Source: Planctomycetota bacterium (GTDB lineage Bacteria > Planctomycetota > UBA8108 > UBA1146 > JAJFFE01). From it: a stretch of DNA of 5,604 bases. Position numbers and translations under genes: made by a program. Of this stretch, positions 1 through 5,363 are shown piece after piece. Numbering within the stretch: the first letter of the stretch is position 1; every line of letters starts with the position of its first letter. The notes beneath the pieces were generated by a model. The model was given only the letters and a program-made list of their open reading frames with translations, did no database searches and had not been told where the DNA came from. Location: NCBI GenBank assembly GCA_020425835.1, contig JAGQRC010000287.1, forward strand, positions 1 to 5,604. The letters run 5' to 3'.

Positions 1-125
1 CCGCGATCGGGGACGGCCGGGGTCTCGACCGATCGCTCGCAGCCCCACGCGAGTGCGGTCAGCAACAGCGCGCCGCTGCTCGCTCGGAGGCCGAGCCTCC
101 ACACGGACCGAAGCGCAGCGTGCAT
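1..125 (-). CDS. Predicted lipoprotein, N-terminal fragment (gene continues beyond the window edge)
   Basis: Reading the minus strand from an ATG at 125-123 gives 41 codons that stay open to the window edge. The start reads MHAALRSVWRLGLRASSGAL, followed by LLLTALAWGC and then ERSVETPAVPDR. This is a type II (lipoprotein) signal peptide: a basic N-region with four arginines, a hydrophobic stretch at about residues 20-28, and a lipobox-like LAWGC with the candidate lipidated cysteine at residue 33. The Trp at -2 is not ideal for the lipobox. A GGGAGG Shine-Dalgarno sequence lies just upstream (minus strand, about 134-129), with a short spacer of about 3 bases. The mature product would be tethered to a membrane, probably facing the periplasm. 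Too little is present to name a family. The gene is divergent from thiL across about 98 bases. The start is well supported; the function is unknown. Confidence 0.62.
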   Translation of the reverse strand, partial: MHAALRSVWRLGLRASSGALLLTALAWGCERSVETPAVPDR

Positions 126-188
126 GAACCTCCCTCGGGCGGCGGAGGAACGAACGTCGAAGAACCCCGCACCCCAACGCAACGAAGC

Positions 189-217
189 TTGTCCCACGAA
201 CCTCACCTCGCTATCAA
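189..217 (+). promoter_or_regulatory. Candidate thiL promoter, placing the transcript start at the ATG
   Basis: TTGTCC (189-194, 4 of 6 matches to TTGACA), a 17-base spacer, and TATCAA (212-217, 4 of 6 matches to TATAAT). The thiL ATG begins at 224, seven bases after the -10 hexamer, where transcription would be expected to start. No Shine-Dalgarno sequence precedes thiL, which fits a leaderless mRNA. The hexamers are only moderate matches. Read on the opposite strand, the same -10 is TTGATA, a possible -35 for the divergent lipoprotein gene, but I see no matching -10 for it. Confidence 0.35.
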
Positions 218-222
218 GCGAG
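207..222. repeat. Perfect 6-bp inverted repeat abutting the thiL start codon
   Basis: CTCGCT (207-212), loop ATCA (213-216), AGCGAG (217-222). The right arm ends one base before the base preceding the thiL ATG at 224, and the dyad covers the candidate -10 hexamer. It could be an operator-like dyad or, if transcription begins upstream, an RNA hairpin occluding the ribosome site. It may also be chance. Confidence 0.4.
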
Positions 223-223
223 C

Positions 224-1192
224 ATGAACGAAGTCGACTGGATTCGTGACCTGCAGAGCCGGTTCGCGCTGCCGCCGAGTTCCACCCGTCTCGGCATCGG
301 GGACGATGCGTGTATCCTGACCCTCGGCGGACACGAGTCGCTGGTGGCGACGGTCGACAGCATGATCGAGGGCGTCCATTTTCGCGAGGGTTGGCTGACG
401 GACGCCGAGCTCGCCCGCCGCATCCTCCGGGTCTCGTTGAGCGACATCGCAGCGATGGGTGCCGAGCCGCGCGGCTGGCTCCTGAGCTTGGAGACGAAAA
501 CGCTCCCGGGGCGCTTCGGCCCGGCGTTCCTCGACGGCATCCAGGAGGACTCGGAGCACTTCGGGGTTCCACTCATCGGAGGCAACGTCACCCGGACGCG
601 CGGGCCGATCGGCCTACACAGTACGGTGCTCGGTGCGGTACCGATCGGGACCGCGTTACGACGGGACCGCGCGAACTGCGGGGACGAACTCTGGGTCAGT
701 GGTGAACCGGGCCGGGCGCGCGTCGCGCTCGAGTCGCTCCTCGGGACCGACGATACCACCCCACGCGAAGGACCGCGCCTCGAGGCCTGGAAGGAGCCCC
801 GACCTCGACTCGACCTCGGTATCGCGCTCCGCGTCCGCGACCTCGCCAGTGCGGCGATCGATCTCAGCGATGGCATCGGGCTCGACATGTCCAGACTCCT
901 GGAAGCGAGTCGCCTCGGAGCGACGATCGAGGTCGGCCCACTGTCGCTCGACACCGGCCTGCCGGTCTCGACGATCATCGAGGGTGGCGAGGACTACGAG
1001 CTCCTCTTCACCGCGTCGCCCGAGAAACGCGAGTGGATCGAGGAGCTCTCCCGAGAACTCGGCGTGCCGCTCCGGGTGATCGGTCGGACCGAGGCGACAC
1101 CCGGGCTCCGTGCAGTCCGCGACGATGGACAGACCGTCGAGATCGGGGTCGCGACGGGTTGGGACCCGTTCCGATCCGGCCCAGAGTCCTGA
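224..1192 (+). CDS. thiL: Thiamine-monophosphate kinase (ThiL)
   Basis: A cytoplasmic enzyme that uses ATP to phosphorylate thiamine monophosphate to thiamine diphosphate, the last step of cofactor synthesis. The 322 residues are close to the usual family length. Hallmarks of the AIR-synthase/ThiL fold appear in order: GIGDDA at 24-29, VDSMIEGVHF at 44-53, SDIAAMGA at 73-80 (metal and nucleotide site), LIGGN at 117-121, DLSDGIG at 213-219, GGEDYELLF at 254-262, and a C-terminal GWDPF at 312-316. The Asp of the GGD-T-T-R motif in E. coli ThiL is Asn121 here; I recall Asn in some other ThiL proteins, so activity is probably retained. The ATG at 224 is the right distance from the GIGDDA motif, and no clear Shine-Dalgarno sequence precedes it. 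No other thiamine gene is adjacent, so it appears to be a single-gene unit. It converges on lysS. Confidence 0.96.
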   Translation: MNEVDWIRDLQSRFALPPSSTRLGIGDDACILTLGGHESLVATVDSMIEGVHFREGWLTDAELARRILRVSLSDIAAMGAEPRGWLLSLETKTLPGRFGPAFLDGIQEDSEHFGVPLIGGNVTRTRGPIGLHSTVLGAVPIGTALRRDRANCGDELWVSGEPGRARVALESLLGTDDTTPREGPRLEAWKEPRPRLDLGIALRVRDLASAAIDLSDGIGLDMSRLLEASRLGATIEVGPLSLDTGLPVSTIIEGGEDYELLFTASPEKREWIEELSRELGVPLRVIGRTEATPGLRAVRDDGQTVEIGVATGWDPFRSGPES

Positions 1193-1233
1193 CCCGCACC
1201 ATCGAGAACCGTGCCGCAGAAGACGCGTGACGC

Positions 1234-1252
1234 TCGGCGCGGAGGTCGCCGA
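1234..1252. terminator. Weak candidate hairpin between convergent thiL and lysS
   Basis: TCGGCG (1234-1239) and CGCCGA (1247-1252) form a 6-bp stem with a 7-base loop, directly after the lysS stop codon (read on minus) and 42 bases past the thiL stop. The position between convergent genes suits a shared terminator. Neither side has a T tract, so it is not a classical intrinsic terminator. Confidence 0.28.
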
Positions 1253-2713
1253 TCACTCCTCCGACTTCATCAGCGGGAACAGCACGACATCTCGGAGGTT
1301 CTCCACGCCGGCGGCGAGGGCGGCGAAACGATCGATGCCCATCCCCCAGCCGGAGATCGGCGGCATGCCGTGCTCCATCGCCAGCAGATAGTCCTCGTCC
1401 ATCACCATCGCTTCGTCGTCCCCTCCCTCGTTGAGCGCGGCCTGCTCCTCGAGGCGCTGCCGCTGGTCGATCGGATCGACCAGCTCCGAGTAGGCGTTCA
1501 GGATCTCCCACCCACGAACGACCAGTTGGAATCGGTCGGTGATCGTCGGATCGTGATCATTGCGCCGTGCCAACGGCGACAGGTCCACGGGGTGACTGGT
1601 GACGAAGATCGGCTGGACGAGCTTCGGACGACAGACCTTCTTGTAGAGCTGATCGATGATCGCCCCCCGGCCGAGTTCGTCCAACTTGTCGACGACGATG
1701 TGCCGATCGCGCAACGCCACGCGCAGAGACGAGGCATCGGGGTGCTCGTCGATCCGAAGCCCGGAGTGCTCCTCGATCAGCTCCGCCAACGACCGCCGCG
1801 GCCACTTCGCCCCGAAATCGATGGTGTCCTCGCCGATCGTGACCTGGAGCGTGCCGAGCACTTCTTGCAGGCACTCCCGGATGAGCTTCTCGGTGAAGTC
1901 CATGTTGTCCACGAAGTTCCAGTACGCGCAGTAGTACTCGAGCATCGTGAAGTCCTGGAGGTGGGACGGATCCATGCCCTCGTTGCGGAACACCCGGGCC
2001 ATTTCGTAGACGCGATCGAAGCCAGCGACGATGCACCGCTTCAGGTAGGTCTCGGGAGCGATGCGCATGTAGAGAGGCATGTCGAGCGCGTTGTGGTGCG
2101 TCTCGAACGGCGTGGCCAACGCCCCGGAGGGCTTGGTCTGGAGAACCGGCGTCTCGACCTCGTCGAATCCGTTCTCGTCGAGGATGCGACGGATCGACCG
2201 CACGATGCGTCCGCGCAGCAGGAAGCGCTCCCGTGCCTCGCCGTCCATCACGAGATCGAGGTAGCGACGTCGGTACCGCGCTTCCTGATCGACGAGGCCG
2301 TGGTACTTCTCGGGAAGCGGATAGAGCGTCTTCCCGAGGATCTCGTAGCGATCGATGTTGACCGTCAGCGTCCCGACCTTGGTCCGGTAGGTCTCCCCCT
2401 CGACGCCGATGAAGTCGCCGATGTCGGCGAGCCTCGTGAACTCCTTGAACGTCTCCTTGGAGACGCGGTCGACCTGGATCGACGCCTGACACTGACCGTG
2501 AATGTCCTGGAGCGTGAAGAACGCGAACTTCCCGAACTCCTTCCGGGAGATCATGCGTCCGGCGATGCGCACTCCGGCGACACCCTCCTCGAGCTCGCAC
2601 GCCTCGGCGAGGTGGTGCGAGCGCTCGAACCGCTCGGGGTACGGATTGCGGCCCATGTCGCGGAGTTCCTGGATCTTCTCCAGCTTGATGCGGCGAATCT
2701 CGTCGTCGGACAT
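1253..2713 (-). CDS. lysS: Lysyl-tRNA synthetase, class II
   Basis: A cytoplasmic enzyme that charges tRNA-Lys with lysine using ATP. From the chosen start the protein has 486 residues, near the usual 490-510. The N-terminal OB-fold anticodon-binding domain spans about 48-125 (VRIAGRMISRKEFGKFAFFT region). The class II catalytic core follows: motif 1 around 165-190, IAPETYLKR at 218-226, motif 2 FRNEGMDPSH to DFTMLEYY at 242-261, and motif 3 GWGMGIDRF at 455-463. Positions matching E. coli E240, E421, N424 and E428 are kept (E221, E403, N406, E410). The motif 2 loop has S250 where E. coli has Arg269, and ELVD replaces ELND (V412). The start is the ATG at 2713, preceded by GGAAGG with a 5-base gap. 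A GTG at 2794 would add 27 residues that do not look conserved and has no ribosome site. It is a single gene, divergent from hslVU. Confidence 0.97.
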   Translation of the reverse strand: MSDDEIRRIKLEKIQELRDMGRNPYPERFERSHHLAEACELEEGVAGVRIAGRMISRKEFGKFAFFTLQDIHGQCQASIQVDRVSKETFKEFTRLADIGDFIGVEGETYRTKVGTLTVNIDRYEILGKTLYPLPEKYHGLVDQEARYRRRYLDLVMDGEARERFLLRGRIVRSIRRILDENGFDEVETPVLQTKPSGALATPFETHHNALDMPLYMRIAPETYLKRCIVAGFDRVYEMARVFRNEGMDPSHLQDFTMLEYYCAYWNFVDNMDFTEKLIRECLQEVLGTLQVTIGEDTIDFGAKWPRRSLAELIEEHSGLRIDEHPDASSLRVALRDRHIVVDKLDELGRGAIIDQLYKKVCRPKLVQPIFVTSHPVDLSPLARRNDHDPTITDRFQLVVRGWEILNAYSELVDPIDQRQRLEEQAALNEGGDDEAMVMDEDYLLAMEHGMPPISGWGMGIDRFAALAAGVENLRDVVLFPLMKSEE

Positions 2714-2718
2714 GCCGG

Positions 2719-2724
2719 CCTTCC
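2719..2724 (-). promoter_or_regulatory. lysS ribosome binding site
   Basis: GGAAGG on the minus strand, five bases before the ATG at 2713. It decides the lysS start in favour of the internal Met over the upstream GTG at 2794. Confidence 0.65.
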
Positions 2725-2814
2725 GTGGTTGAATCGGTCCACTGGCTCGTTGGGCCCCCCGGCCCCGGAGGTGCGAACCGACGCCCGCACTCACGGCTCA
2801 CACTCTCGCGGAAT

Positions 2815-2832
2815 CTTCCCCGGCGCCGGAAG
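2815..2832 (-). other. Hairpin at the 5' end of the predicted lysS leader
   Basis: CTTCC (2832-2828 on minus) and GGAAG (2819-2815 on minus) form a 5-bp stem enclosing eight bases, within the first 20 bases of the predicted transcript. The same CCTTCC (2833-2828) is also complementary to the lysS Shine-Dalgarno GGAAGG (2724-2719), so two exclusive pairings are possible. Short and GC-rich, so it could be chance. Confidence 0.3.
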
Positions 2833-2840
2833 GGCGGCGG

Positions 2841-2869
2841 AGTCTAAGTGGCCATCCAAGTGGTGTCAA
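2841..2869 (-). promoter_or_regulatory. lysS sigma70-type promoter
   Basis: On the minus strand, a perfect -35 TTGACA (2869-2864), a 17-base spacer, and -10 TAGACT (2846-2841, 4 of 6 matches to TATAAT). Transcription would start near 2835-2834, giving a leader of about 120 bases before the lysS ATG at 2713. A perfect -35 with ideal spacing is unlikely by chance in such GC-rich DNA, and it points at lysS. Confidence 0.7.
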
Positions 2870-2939
2870 TCAGCGCGGGGACGCGGCGAGGCGGGTCGAC
2901 TCCATCCCATCGACACCCCCCATTCGACCGCGAGCTCGC

Positions 2940-2945
2940 TACAAT
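2940..2945 (+). promoter_or_regulatory. Candidate -10 element for hslVU
   Basis: TACAAT matches TATAAT at five of six bases, and its last base lies eight bases before the A of the hslV ATG at 2953, close to the expected transcript start. No good -35 is visible at 16-18 bases (the sequence there is C-rich); a TCGACA at 2910-2915 is too far away, with a 24-base spacer. No Shine-Dalgarno sequence precedes hslV, so a leaderless hslV mRNA is plausible. Confidence 0.45.
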
Positions 2946-2952
2946 CCGCGCC

Positions 2953-3492
2953 ATGAACGACTCCTTCCATGCCACCACGATCCTCTCGGTTCGCAATGGA
3001 TCCCGCGTCGCCATCGGCGGCGACGGGCAGGTCACCCTCGGTCATTCCGTCGTCAAAGCGGATGCTCGGAAGATCCGTCGACTCGCCGACGGCAAGGTGC
3101 TCGCGGGGTTCGCGGGTTCGGTCGCCGACGCCTTCGCGTTGCTCGAACGGTTCGAGGCCAAACTGTCCGAGCAGGGTGGAAACCTGGTCCAGGCCGCGGT
3201 CGCCCTCTCTCGCGACTGGCGCACGGATCGCGTGCTTCGTCGACTCGAGTCCATGTTGATCGTCGCCGATCGGCAGACGACCCTCCTGCTCTCCGGCACC
3301 GGCGAAGTGATCCAGCCCAACGACGGCATCGCCTCGATCGGCTCGGGGAGCGGGCACGCCCTCGCCGCCGCGCGAGCACTGTCGGCAGAGACCGACCTCT
3401 CTCCCGAGGACATCGTGCGGAAGTCGATGGCGATCGCCGCGGACATTTGCATCTACACGAACTCCGAGATCGTCGTGGAGGTGCTCGAATGA
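2953..3492 (+). CDS. hslV: ATP-dependent protease subunit HslV (ClpQ)
   Basis: The proteolytic subunit of the HslVU complex, an N-terminal-nucleophile peptidase related to proteasome beta subunits. It forms a dodecamer capped by HslU rings in the cytoplasm. The 179 residues are the normal length. The mature N-terminus is expected at Thr8 ([10 protein letters not shown] region), so seven residues must be removed to expose the catalytic Thr. In mature numbering the E. coli active-site set T1, D17, K33 corresponds to T8, D24 and K40, all present. GDGQVTLG (23-30), LAGFAGS (50-56), DWRTDR (88-93) and ICIYTN near the C-terminus are family hallmarks. The ATG at 2953 is chosen because similarity begins at FHATTI; a GTG at 2848 would add 35 unrelated residues and overlap the lysS promoter. 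The gene lies upstream of hslU in the usual order, with a 4-base overlap. Confidence 0.97.
   Translation: MNDSFHATTILSVRNGSRVAIGGDGQVTLGHSVVKADARKIRRLADGKVLAGFAGSVADAFALLERFEAKLSEQGGNLVQAAVALSRDWRTDRVLRRLESMLIVADRQTTLLLSGTGEVIQPNDGIASIGSGSGHALAAARALSAETDLSPEDIVRKSMAIAADICIYTNSEIVVEVLE
3477..3481 (+). promoter_or_regulatory. hslU ribosome binding site inside the hslV 3' end
   Basis: GGAGG seven bases before the hslU ATG at 3489, within the last codons of hslV. It fixes the hslU start at the ATGA overlap and rules out in-frame upstream starts inside hslV, such as the ATT/TTG/ATC-region reading from about 3447. Confidence 0.7.
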
Positions 3493-4886
3493 GCTCCGAA
3501 TCGTCCGGCGCCGCTCGAGGCGCCTCTCTGCGCCCCGGTCGCGATGAACTCACTCCGAGCGCGATCGTCCGCGCGCTCGACCGCCACATCGTCGGCCAGC
3601 AGGATGCCAAACGAGCCGTGGCCATCGCGATCCGCAACCGTTGGCGCCGGCAACAGCTCTCCCCCGAACTCCGCGAGGAGGTGATGCCGAAGAACATCAT
3701 CCTGATCGGGTCGACGGGAGTCGGGAAGACCGAGATCGCGCGGCGCGTCGCCCAGCTCGTCAACGCTCCGTTCATCAAGGTCGAAGCGAGCAAGTACACC
3801 GAGGTCGGGTACTACGGCCGAGACGTCGAGTCGATGATCCGAGATCTCGTGGACGCATCGATCGGGCTCGTCCGGAACGAGGCGCTGGCAGAAGTGCGCG
3901 ATCGTGCGTCGCTGTCGGTCGAGGATCGGCTGCTGGACCTGCTGGTCGGCGCGGAGCCGGGCGGCACCGAAGGGGCGGACGTCGACGCCGAGCGACGGCG
4001 CAAGACTCGGGAAGCGTTCCGCGAGAAGCTCCGGTCCGGATCGCTCGATGACCGCGAGGTCGAGATCTCGGTCGAGTCGAGTGACTCTCCCTTCTCCGCG
4101 ATGTTCTCCGGTGCGGCGCTCGAAGGCATCGATCTGAGCGCCCTCGCCGATCGATTCAGCTCGAAGAAGATCGAGCGCCGCCGGCTCCCGATCTCACGAG
4201 CGCGCGAGGTCCTGCTCGGCCAGGAGTCGGAGAAGCTGATCGAGACGGACCGCATCAACGAGGAGGCCGTGCGTCGCGCCGAGCAGAGCGGCATCATCTT
4301 CCTCGACGAGATCGACAAGATCGCGACGCGGAGCGACGCTCACGGTCGCGGCGGTGAGGTCTCCCGCGAGGGCGTCCAACGCGACCTGTTGCCGATCGTC
4401 GAGGGGTCGACGGTGCACACGCGACAGGGCGTCGTGAAAACCGACCATATCTTGTTCATCGGCGCGGGGGCGTTCCACAGCGCGCGACCCAGCGACCTGA
4501 TCCCGGAGCTCCAGGGTCGCTTCCCGATCCGGGTCGAGCTCGAGAGGCTCGGGAAGGAGGACTTCGCTCGAATCCTCCGCGAGCCGGAGAACGCGCTGCC
4601 CCGTCAATACGCGGAACTCCTCGGTACCGAAGGAGTGAAAATCCGGTTCGACGCGACCGGGATCGACCGCATCGCGGAGCTGGCCGGCGAGATCAACCAA
4701 CGACAGGAGAACATCGGCGCTCGTCGACTCTACGCTCTCTTCGAGAAGCTCCTGGAGGAGCCGCTCTTCCTCGCCCCGGACGCGCTCCCGGACGCCGGCA
4801 GGGAATTGACGGTCGACGCCCACTACGTCGACACGCGGCTCGGCTACCTCGTGCGGGACGGAGATCACGGGAGTTACATCCTGTGA
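3489..4886 (+). CDS. hslU: ATP-dependent unfoldase HslU (ClpY)
   Basis: AAA+ ATPase that recognises, unfolds and threads substrates into HslV. The protein has 465 residues, about 20 more than E. coli HslU (443), from a 20-residue N-terminal tail and I-domain differences. Visible motifs: Walker A GSTGVGKT at 74-81 (usual GPTGVGKT), pore loop GYYG at 107-110 (GYVG in E. coli), the variable intermediate domain at about 115-245, Walker B IIFLDEID at 269-276, sensor 1 region [10 protein letters not shown] at 321-330, [12 protein letters not shown] with the arginine-finger-like R344 at 340-351, and sensor 2 ENIGARRLY at 407-415. The protein ends in YIL; the HslU C-terminal tail is known to insert between HslV subunits and activate them. 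The start ATG overlaps the hslV stop (ATGA) and has a GGAGG ribosome site, so translational coupling is likely. Confidence 0.97.
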   Translation: MSSESSGAARGASLRPGRDELTPSAIVRALDRHIVGQQDAKRAVAIAIRNRWRRQQLSPELREEVMPKNIILIGSTGVGKTEIARRVAQLVNAPFIKVEASKYTEVGYYGRDVESMIRDLVDASIGLVRNEALAEVRDRASLSVEDRLLDLLVGAEPGGTEGADVDAERRRKTREAFREKLRSGSLDDREVEISVESSDSPFSAMFSGAALEGIDLSALADRFSSKKIERRRLPISRAREVLLGQESEKLIETDRINEEAVRRAEQSGIIFLDEIDKIATRSDAHGRGGEVSREGVQRDLLPIVEGSTVHTRQGVVKTDHILFIGAGAFHSARPSDLIPELQGRFPIRVELERLGKEDFARILREPENALPRQYAELLGTEGVKIRFDATGIDRIAELAGEINQRQENIGARRLYALFEKLLEEPLFLAPDALPDAGRELTVDAHYVDTRLGYLVRDGDHGSYIL

Positions 4887-4930
4887 CCCCCCGGTGACAC
4901 GATCCTGGTTTGCTCGGTCGTCGGCCTCGA

Positions 4931-4959
4931 TTGACACCGTTTCGGCCCGCCGGTAGTCT
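4931..4959 (+). promoter_or_regulatory. Promoter-like TTGACA-N17-TAGTCT downstream of hslU
   Basis: A perfect -35 TTGACA (4931-4936), a 17-base spacer, and TAGTCT (4954-4959, 3 of 6 matches to TATAAT). It closely resembles the lysS promoter on the other strand (TTGACA-N17-TAGACT). The predicted start is near 4966, immediately before the structured non-coding region. The -10 is flanked by a perfect inverted repeat, GCCGG (4949-4953) and CCGGC (4960-4964), which could be an operator or a weak hslU terminator hairpin. Confidence 0.55.
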
Positions 4960-4965
4960 CCGGCT

Positions 4966-5219
4966 TCCGCGATCGGTGGGCTCGACGACCATCGGTCGGT
5001 GCCTGCAGGAGAAGTCCTCCCAAGGCCAGTGGCCGGGGACCCTTGCAGCTCGGATCTCCGACCGGATCCACCGTTGCGGTGGAGAGCCGGGGTCGCGGAG
5101 TGGGGTTTCGGGCGTGGGGTGAGAACCCCGGCCCTTAAAGTCGAGATCGAGCCGTGTCGATCTAGGAGTCAGGCATCCCGTCCCCGGCCCAGGGGTCGGT
5201 CGGGAGCCGCGGACCGACC
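4966..5219 (+). ncRNA. Candidate structured small RNA, 6S-RNA-like (ssrS-type) architecture
   Basis: A region without a credible gene, preceded by a promoter-like sequence, that pairs with itself over long range. A closing stem joins TGCCTG (5000-5005) to CAGGCA (5170-5175), and CTCC (5017-5020) can pair with GGAG (5165-5168). GGCCGGGGACCC (5031-5042) pairs with 5117-5133 through 12 base pairs interrupted by one GAGAA bulge. An apical arm pairs CTCCG (5056-5060) with CGGAG (5096-5100) and CCGG (5062-5065) with CCGG (5087-5090), capped by TCCACCG-TTG-CGGTGGA (5067-5083). Unpaired strands at 5043-5055 and 5101-5116 form a bubble. On the 3' side CCTTAAAG (5133-5140) precedes a 7-bp hairpin (5144-5150 with 5157-5163). 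A rod of about 176 bases with a bubble, TTAAA and a 3' side hairpin recalls 6S RNA, which mimics an open promoter and binds sigma70 RNA polymerase. The family assignment is inference; RNase P, tmRNA and SRP RNA signatures are absent. Ends are approximate. Confidence 0.45.
5194..5219 (+). terminator. Hairpin possibly ending the structured RNA
   Basis: GGTCGGTC (5194-5201) pairs perfectly with GACCGACC (5212-5219), eight base pairs around a 10-base loop. It is followed by TGCGGCCC, not a T tract, so it could be a 3' stem of the RNA or a weak terminator. A smaller alternative, CCCC (5182-5185) with GGGG (5192-5195), lies just upstream and partly excludes it. Confidence 0.28.
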
Positions 5220-5363
5220 TGCGGCCCGAATGATGAAGCCGGTCGTGGAGCTCCGCTGTCGTCTGGTCGGACGGCACGCGATCTGACCCGCGCCCCGGAG
5301 GGAAACGAAGCAAGTCGCTGCGCCGAACTCTGCGGAGAGCCGGCCCAGTCGGGAGGATGAGCG
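5220..5363 (+). other. Non-coding leader region upstream of the small lipoprotein gene
   Basis: No convincing gene on either strand. I see no good promoter hexamers here, so the lipoprotein gene may be read from an unrecognised promoter or by readthrough from 4966. Small dyads exist (GGAGCTCC at 5247-5254; CTCT/AGAG at 5328-5339), but none is strong. It ends in a clear Shine-Dalgarno sequence, GGGAGG at 5351-5356. Confidence 0.4.

Noticed and set aside
214..978. Minus-strand open frame of 254 codons opposite thiL
   Set aside because: Arg/Ser-rich low-complexity translation typical of a shadow frame; thiL on the plus strand has all family motifs.
2714..2794. GTG start at 2794 adding 27 residues to LysRS
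   Set aside because: The extra residues look unconserved and no ribosome site precedes the GTG, while the ATG at 2713 has GGAAGG and begins a typical LysRS N-terminus.
2848..2952. GTG start at 2848 adding 35 residues to HslV
   Set aside because: It overlaps the lysS promoter, has no ribosome site, and the extension has no family similarity; HslV similarity begins at FHATTI just after the ATG at 2953.
1211..2956. Long open frame of 581 codons on the plus strand, antisense to lysS
   Set aside because: It is codon-aligned with lysS on the opposite strand. In GC-rich DNA, lysS rarely uses TTA, CTA or TCA, so the antisense stays open. It has no recognisable domain, and lysS is unambiguous.
5006..5140. 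RNase P RNA (AGGAGAAGTCC resembling the 5' core, and AGAACCCCGGC resembling the 3' core)
   Set aside because: The two segments are only about 110-130 bases apart, versus roughly 300 in bacterial RNase P RNA, and the conserved core bases do not match well enough. The remaining helices are missing.
4966..5219. tmRNA or SRP RNA
   Set aside because: No tRNA-like acceptor or T-loop sequence with CCA, no tag reading frame, and no conserved SRP apical GGAAG/AGCAGC loop.
4910..5286. Small open frames (70 and 95 codons) across the hslU-lipoprotein gap
   Set aside because: No ribosome sites, Arg/Gly/Pro-rich compositions and no recognisable motifs; the region is better explained by RNA structure.
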